A DNA stretch of 17,680 bases from an uncultured Clostridiaceae bacterium (GTDB lineage: Bacteria > Bacillota > Clostridia > Lachnospirales > Lachnospiraceae): assembly GCA_947175375.1 (NCBI GenBank), contig CAMWMT010000007.1:1-17680 (forward strand). The letters are read 5' to 3'. Of the stretch, positions 13,996-17,680 are shown one piece after another. Made by a program: the position numbers and the translations under genes. Each line of letters starts with the position of its first letter. Position 1 is the first letter of the stretch. The notes under the pieces are model-generated. The model saw only the letters and a program-made list of their open reading frames with translations. It was not told where the DNA came from and made no database searches.

Positions 13996-14020
13996 ATTAT
14001 AGGAAGGAGGAGAGAAAGGT

Positions 14021-14122
14021 ATGAAAAAGATACTGCTTGGGGCTGGTGCCCTTGTTTCGGTGTTTGTGGCAGCCTTTTGTGTGCTGCGCCGCCGCAGGAA
14101 GCATTATGGATCACCCTGTTAA
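14021..14122 (+). CDS. Short single-pass membrane peptide, 33 residues
   Basis: ATG 14021 follows AGGAAGGAGG (14001-14010). The peptide has a hydrophobic segment (residues 4-22, ILLGAGALVSVFVAAFCVL) followed by RRRRKH, so it should insert with its C-terminus in the cytoplasm. It ends YGSPC. It lies between the prepilin peptidase and CpaB genes and is bounded by a structured leader and a terminator. It could be a minor component of the pilus machine or a leader peptide; no family is known to me. Confidence 0.6.
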   Translation: MKKILLGAGALVSVFVAAFCVLRRRRKHYGSPC

Positions 14123-14141
14123 AAAGAAACTGTAAAAAAAT

Positions 14142-14185
14142 AAAGTTGCGGCAGACTGAAAAAAGTACAGGCTGCCGCAGCTTTT
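14142..14185 (+). terminator. Terminator or attenuator before the cpaB-like gene
   Basis: AAAGTTGCGGCAG (14142-14154) pairs with CTGCCGCAGCTTT (14172-14184), 13 bp with one G-U, around a 17-nt loop, followed by TTC. It ends 20 nt before the CpaB start, so no promoter fits between. The CpaB gene must therefore be reached by read-through, and an attenuator role is likely. Confidence 0.65.
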
Positions 14186-14204
14186 CATCTAAAGGAGGAA
14201 AATT

Positions 14205-15098
14205 ATGAGCTTTTTTAAAAATCGGACTGTGATCGGGGTGATCTGCATCATCCTTTCCCTGGTCATCTGTTTTGCGGTAACCCCGCTGTTCAACAAATCC
14301 ATGAGCCAGAAGGTGGAGATCGTCCGGGTAGTAAAAGACATCCACATTGGAGATGAGATTACAAAAGACATGGTACGGACCGTGGAGGTAGGCGGCTATA
14401 ACCTTCCGGAAGGTGTGGTAAAAGACACGGCGACGGTCATCGGCAGGTTTGCTTCTGCAGATATGGTTCCCGGTGACTATATCATCAGTTCCAAGATTGC
14501 AGATGCCCCCGCAGCGGAGAATGCCTATCTTTACAGCCTGAATGGGGAAAAGCAGGCCATCTCGGTTACGGTGAAGGCCTTTGCCAACGGGCTGTCCGGC
14601 AAGCTGATGAGCGGGGATATCGTCTCGGTGATCGCCCCGGACTATAAGAAACAGGGAGTCACGGTAATTCCGGCAGAGCTTCAGTATGTAGAGGTCATCG
14701 CTGTCACGGCTAACAGTGGATACGATGCCAACACCGGAGAGCAGGCGGAGGATGGGGACCGGGAGCTTCCCGGGACTGTCACTCTCTTAGTGTCCCCGGA
14801 GCAGAGCCGGGTGCTGGCAGAACTGGAAGCAGACGGGAAGCTGCACCTTTCGCTGGTATACCGTGGTACGAAAGCCAATGCGGATAAATTTATAGAAGCC
14901 CAGGATGAGCTTTTGGCAGAACTTTATGCACCGGAGGAAGAGGAAATGGAAGATGGGGAAGAGGGGACTGACGAAGCCCATGTAGAGGAAAGCCAAAGCG
15001 CACAAACGGATGCGGAAAATGCAGGAAAAGAGGCAGAAAAAGCAGAGAATACGGAAGGAGACAGGGAAACTCCTGCCGGTGAGAATGGGGAGGAGTAA
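14205..15098 (+). CDS. cpaB-like: CpaB/RcpC-like pilus assembly protein with SAF domain
   Basis: ATG 14205 follows AAAGGAGGA. The 297-residue protein has an N-terminal membrane segment (residues 9-28), then a SAF domain (about 37-100: VVKDIHIGDEITKDMVRTVEV then GRFASADMVPGDYI), then an RcpC-like region to about residue 230 ending in TLLVSPEQSRVLAELEADGK. The last 55 residues are acidic and low in complexity (EEEEMEDGEEGTDE...). CpaB proteins help build the Tad/Flp pilus, anchored in the membrane with the body outside. The following genes are the usual Tad ATPases, which supports the call. Confidence 0.82.
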   Translation: MSFFKNRTVIGVICIILSLVICFAVTPLFNKSMSQKVEIVRVVKDIHIGDEITKDMVRTVEVGGYNLPEGVVKDTATVIGRFASADMVPGDYIISSKIADAPAAENAYLYSLNGEKQAISVTVKAFANGLSGKLMSGDIVSVIAPDYKKQGVTVIPAELQYVEVIAVTANSGYDANTGEQAEDGDRELPGTVTLLVSPEQSRVLAELEADGKLHLSLVYRGTKANADKFIEAQDELLAELYAPEEEEMEDGEEGTDEAHVEESQSAQTDAENAGKEAEKAENTEGDRETPAGENGEE

Positions 15099-15100
15099 GG

Positions 15101-15922
15101 ATGAACTTTAAAAAGAACGGGATCTTTGGTCGCAGGGAGGATAACGGCCAGAGGGAGCCGGAGTATGAAGGGTACGGTTCCCCCAACCAGGTGCTGGCAG
15201 TCTGGGGAAGCCCCGGGAGCGGAAAGAGCACCGTAGCGGTAAAACTGGCCAAATACCTGGCCGGAAAGAAGAAAAATGTGGTCCTCCTGCTGTGTGATAT
15301 GACAGCTCCCATGCTGCCCTGCATCTGTTCGCCCGGAGAACTGGAATGTGAACATTCCCTGGGCAGTGTCCTGGCGGCGGTGCGGGTATCGGAATCCCTG
15401 GTGAAGCACAACCTGGTCACCCATAAGAAATATGGCTGCCTGACTTTCCTTGGGATGTTAAAGGGAGAGAATGAGTACACCTATCCGCCGTTTACGGCCA
15501 GTCAGGCCTCGGAGCTGATCCAGTGCCTGAAAGGGATCGCCCCCTATATCATCATCGACTGCGGAAGTTATATCGCCAATGATATCCTTTCGGCAGTAGC
15601 TCTGATGGAATCCGATGCAGTCCTTCGGCTGGTGAACTGTGACTTAAAGAGCATCAGCTATCTGTCCAGCCAGCTTCCTCTGCTTCGGGACAACAAATGG
15701 GATGCAGACAAGCAGTATAAGGTGGCAAGCAATGTAAGGACCGATGAGGCCAGTGACCACGCGGAGCAGGTGCTCGGGAATGTGACCTTCCGCCTGCCCC
15801 ATTCGCCGGAGCTTGCCAGACAGACCCTGGCCGGGAACCTTCTGGCGGATCTTTCCCTGCGGGACAGCCGGGGGTTCCGCAAAGAACTGGAAGCCATCAG
15901 CAGGGAGGTGTTCGGATGTTAG
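15101..15922 (+). CDS. tadZ/cpaE-like: TadZ/CpaE-like P-loop ATPase
   Basis: ATG 15101 lies 2 nt after the previous stop, with GGGGAGGAG upstream. The 273-residue protein has a Walker A motif GSPGSGKST (residues 36-44), then KNVVLLLCDM (switch-like aspartate) and YIIIDCGSYIAN (Walker B-like), the order of MinD/ParA-type ATPases. No receiver domain precedes it. CpaE/TadZ proteins place the pilus machine at its site in the cell. The position between CpaB and CpaF supports this. The Walker A lacks the signature KGG lysine of classical MinD/ParA, so the assignment is by fold order and context. Confidence 0.78.
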   Translation: MNFKKNGIFGRREDNGQREPEYEGYGSPNQVLAVWGSPGSGKSTVAVKLAKYLAGKKKNVVLLLCDMTAPMLPCICSPGELECEHSLGSVLAAVRVSESLVKHNLVTHKKYGCLTFLGMLKGENEYTYPPFTASQASELIQCLKGIAPYIIIDCGSYIANDILSAVALMESDAVLRLVNCDLKSISYLSSQLPLLRDNKWDADKQYKVASNVRTDEASDHAEQVLGNVTFRLPHSPELARQTLAGNLLADLSLRDSRGFRKELEAISREVFGC

Positions 15923-17565
15923 GAGAAAAAAGGTCGCAGGTGATGTTTGGCCCGGAACCGAAACAGGCGTTTTCCAAAGCCGGACAGGAACCGGGATCCG
16001 GATACCAGGAATCAGCAGAAAAAAGAATGGATGTACAGGAAACGGAAGGGAGAGAAAATACGGACCATCCGGTTTGGCTTTCCGGGCTCAGGGTGCCGCC
16101 GACTGCAACTGTGGGTGTGGCCAATACTCAGGTACATGCAGCGCCCATGGCTCCTCCGGCTGTAACGGATGTGGAAGAGGAGGACGAGGCGGTGCAGTTT
16201 GGGCAGGGAGGGACGGCGCTTCGGACCCACGGCCTGTTCTTTTCCCCGCAGGATAACACCAGGGATTTTTCCTCCGTCCTGCAGGAGGTGCAGGAGTATA
16301 TCTCCAGTAAATATTCCACGCTGATCATGGAAGATGGCGGTGAGGATGCCAAGGCCCAGATCAAGCGTTACATCACCAAATATGTGCAGGACTACCGGAT
16401 TGCTGTGAAAGGGATGAGCGGCCAAGAGCTGGTGGACACCATCTATACGGAGATGGCGGAATTCTCTTTCCTGACCAAGTATGTGTTCGGGGCCGGCATT
16501 GAGGAAATCGACATCAACAGCTGGAGGGACATCGAGGTCCAGTATGCAGGAGGGGAAACAAAGAAGCTTACGGAACAGTTCGAAAGTCCCCAGCATGCTA
16601 TCAACGTGGTGCGCCGGATGCTGCATACCTCCGGCATGGTGCTTGACAATGCCAGCCCAGCGGTGCTGGGGCATTTAAGCAAGAACATCCGTATCGCCGC
16701 CATGAAGACCCCTCTGGTAGATGAGGATATCGGGGTGGCAGCCTCCATCCGTATCGTCAATCCCCAGTCCATGCAGGCATCTGACTTTGTGAAGGGCGGG
16801 ACAGCCACAGGTGAGATGCTGGACTTTTTAACGGAATGTGTCCGCTATGGGATCTCCATCTGTGTGGCCGGGGCCACCAGCTCCGGAAAGACCACGCTGA
16901 TGGGATGGCTTCTGACCACAATCCCGGATAAGAAGCGGATCTACACCATAGAATCCGGATCCAGGGAGCTGGCCCTGGTGCGGGAGAAGGATGGGAAGGT
17001 GAGCAATTCCGTCATCCATACCCTGACCCGTGACAGCGAGAATGACCGCCAGAGGGTGGACCAGATTGCCCTTCTGGATATGGCCCTGCGCTTCAACCCG
17101 GATGTAATCGTAGTGGGGGAGATGCGGGGACCGGAGGCTAATGCCGCCCAGGAGGCGGCCAGGACCGGTGTGGCAGTGATCACCACCATCCACTCCAACA
17201 GCTGTGAGGCCACTTACCGAAGAATGGTGTCCCTGTGCAAGCGTGCGGTGGACATGAGTGATGAGACGCTGATGGCCTATGTGACGGAAGCGTACCCAAT
17301 CGTGGCGTTCTGCAAACAGCTGGAAAACCGGCAGCGCCGTCTGATGGAGATTATGGAATGTGAGATCCGTCCCGATGGAAGCCGCCATTTCCGTCCCCTA
17401 TTCCAGTATGAGATTACGGAGAACCGGATGGAGGAGGGGAAGTTTATCATTGAAGGCAGCCACAAGAGGGTCAACTCTATTTCCGAGGGGCTGGCCCGGA
17501 GGCTGACAGAAAACGGGATGCCCGGTAATGTGCTGGAGCGTCTGAAAGGAGGTGCAAATTTATGA
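15916..17565 (+). CDS. cpaF/tadA-like: CpaF/TadA secretion ATPase
   Basis: ATG 15916 overlaps the previous gene by 7 nt, with GGGAGGTG just upstream. The 549-residue protein has a long variable N-terminal region (about 1-110), a CpaF-type N-terminal domain (VQDYRIAVKG, FLTKYVFGAGIEEIDIN), then Walker A GATSSGKTT (319-327) and the Walker B region DVIVVGEMRG (396-405), with ATTIHSNS-type His box VITTIHSNS. It is the hexameric ATPase that powers Tad pilus assembly, related to VirB11 of type IV secretion. On a conjugative element it could serve either a pilus or DNA transfer. The Tad neighbours favour the former. Confidence 0.88.
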   Translation: MLGEKRSQVMFGPEPKQAFSKAGQEPGSGYQESAEKRMDVQETEGRENTDHPVWLSGLRVPPTATVGVANTQVHAAPMAPPAVTDVEEEDEAVQFGQGGTALRTHGLFFSPQDNTRDFSSVLQEVQEYISSKYSTLIMEDGGEDAKAQIKRYITKYVQDYRIAVKGMSGQELVDTIYTEMAEFSFLTKYVFGAGIEEIDINSWRDIEVQYAGGETKKLTEQFESPQHAINVVRRMLHTSGMVLDNASPAVLGHLSKNIRIAAMKTPLVDEDIGVAASIRIVNPQSMQASDFVKGGTATGEMLDFLTECVRYGISICVAGATSSGKTTLMGWLLTTIPDKKRIYTIESGSRELALVREKDGKVSNSVIHTLTRDSENDRQRVDQIALLDMALRFNPDVIVVGEMRGPEANAAQEAARTGVAVITTIHSNSCEATYRRMVSLCKRAVDMSDETLMAYVTEAYPIVAFCKQLENRQRRLMEIMECEIRPDGSRHFRPLFQYEITENRMEEGKFIIEGSHKRVNSISEGLARRLTENGMPGNVLERLKGGANL

Positions 17566-17680
17566 CTATGATCCAGTTATTGGCCTGTGCCATCATGATC
17601 GGGAACTTTTTTCTGGCACCGGTAATGGCCTGCGGGTTTGTATTCGTGCCTTTCGGGTATGTACGGCTGACCGCGAACCA
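17562..17680 (+). CDS. Start of a membrane protein, TadB position, cut by the window end
   Basis: ATG 17562 overlaps the CpaF stop by 4 nt and follows AAAGGAGGTG, so coupling is likely. Only 39 codons are visible. They encode a strongly hydrophobic stretch (IQLLACAIMIGNFFLAPVMA...) consistent with a membrane anchor. In Tad loci the gene after CpaF is usually TadB, a type II secretion F-domain protein, but that domain is not yet reached here, so the name is inference. Confidence 0.7.
   Translation, partial: MTMIQLLACAIMIGNFFLAPVMACGFVFVPFGYVRLTAN

Noticed and set aside
13807..14020. A c-di-GMP riboswitch controlling the pilus genes
   Set aside because: Attractive by context, but the conserved GEMM-type sequence blocks I know are not present; only generic hairpins are.
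13533..14024. A 163-codon + strand frame overlapping the prepilin peptidase and the leader
   Set aside because: Most of it is a shifted reading of the peptidase gene, with basic and Cys-rich composition and no ribosome site; the hairpins explain the rest better.

Overview
The window looks like an accessory, conjugation-related region of a Clostridia genome, most likely Lachnospiraceae or a close gut relative. I base this on strong AGGAGG-type ribosome binding sites, tightly packed same-strand genes, SpoVG-like and YodL-like domains, and an array of ArdA antirestriction proteins of the kind carried on Firmicutes integrative conjugative elements. Every gene I support is on the + strand. I see no rRNA, tRNA, CRISPR array, transposase, integrase, relaxase or VirD4/VirB4 gene, so the mobile-element assignment is contextual.

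Region 1 (1-8.5 kb) is an anti-restriction block. It holds four ArdA-like genes with seven ArdA-like units between them (312, 927, 4692, 6348). Three copies of a second, uncharacterised module marked by a GWGEGF motif sit at the C-termini of two of these and as a stand-alone protein (3524). Interspersed are a PP-loop ATPase of the PAPS-reductase/DndC type with a CC...CxxC cluster signature (about 2647), an unknown protein (4066), and a Dam-like N6-adenine methyltransferase (7581). A strong terminator (2549-2573) splits the block. The PP-loop gene may have a 1-nt frame disruption near its start, and the methyltransferase appears to start at ATC.

Region 2 (8.5-10.8 kb) has small accessory and regulatory genes: an unknown protein, two AbrB-like proteins, an unknown protein and a YodL-domain protein.

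Region 3 (10.8-13.3 kb) holds two nearly identical small membrane proteins (DUF6133-like) with a pilin-like architecture, two SpoVG-like proteins, one unknown protein, and a ribbon-helix-helix-like protein followed by a strong terminator.

Region 4 (13.3 kb to end) is a Tad/Flp-like pilus assembly locus: prepilin peptidase (TadV/CpaA), a hairpin-rich 215-nt leader with a 33-residue membrane peptide, CpaB/RcpC, TadZ/CpaE-like ATPase, CpaF/TadA ATPase, and the start of a membrane protein in the usual TadB position. The two small membrane proteins are good candidates for the pilin subunits.

The most unusual signal is a short Met/Gly-rich C-terminal tail, roughly [P/S]-Q-(G)-M-G-x-M. It recurs on otherwise unrelated proteins (ArdA-like, GWGEGF-module, SpoVG-like, unknown) and is absent from the Tad machinery, the methyltransferase and the PP-loop protein. 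It could be a shared sorting, secretion or docking tag for proteins that act with or ahead of the transferred DNA; this is inference.
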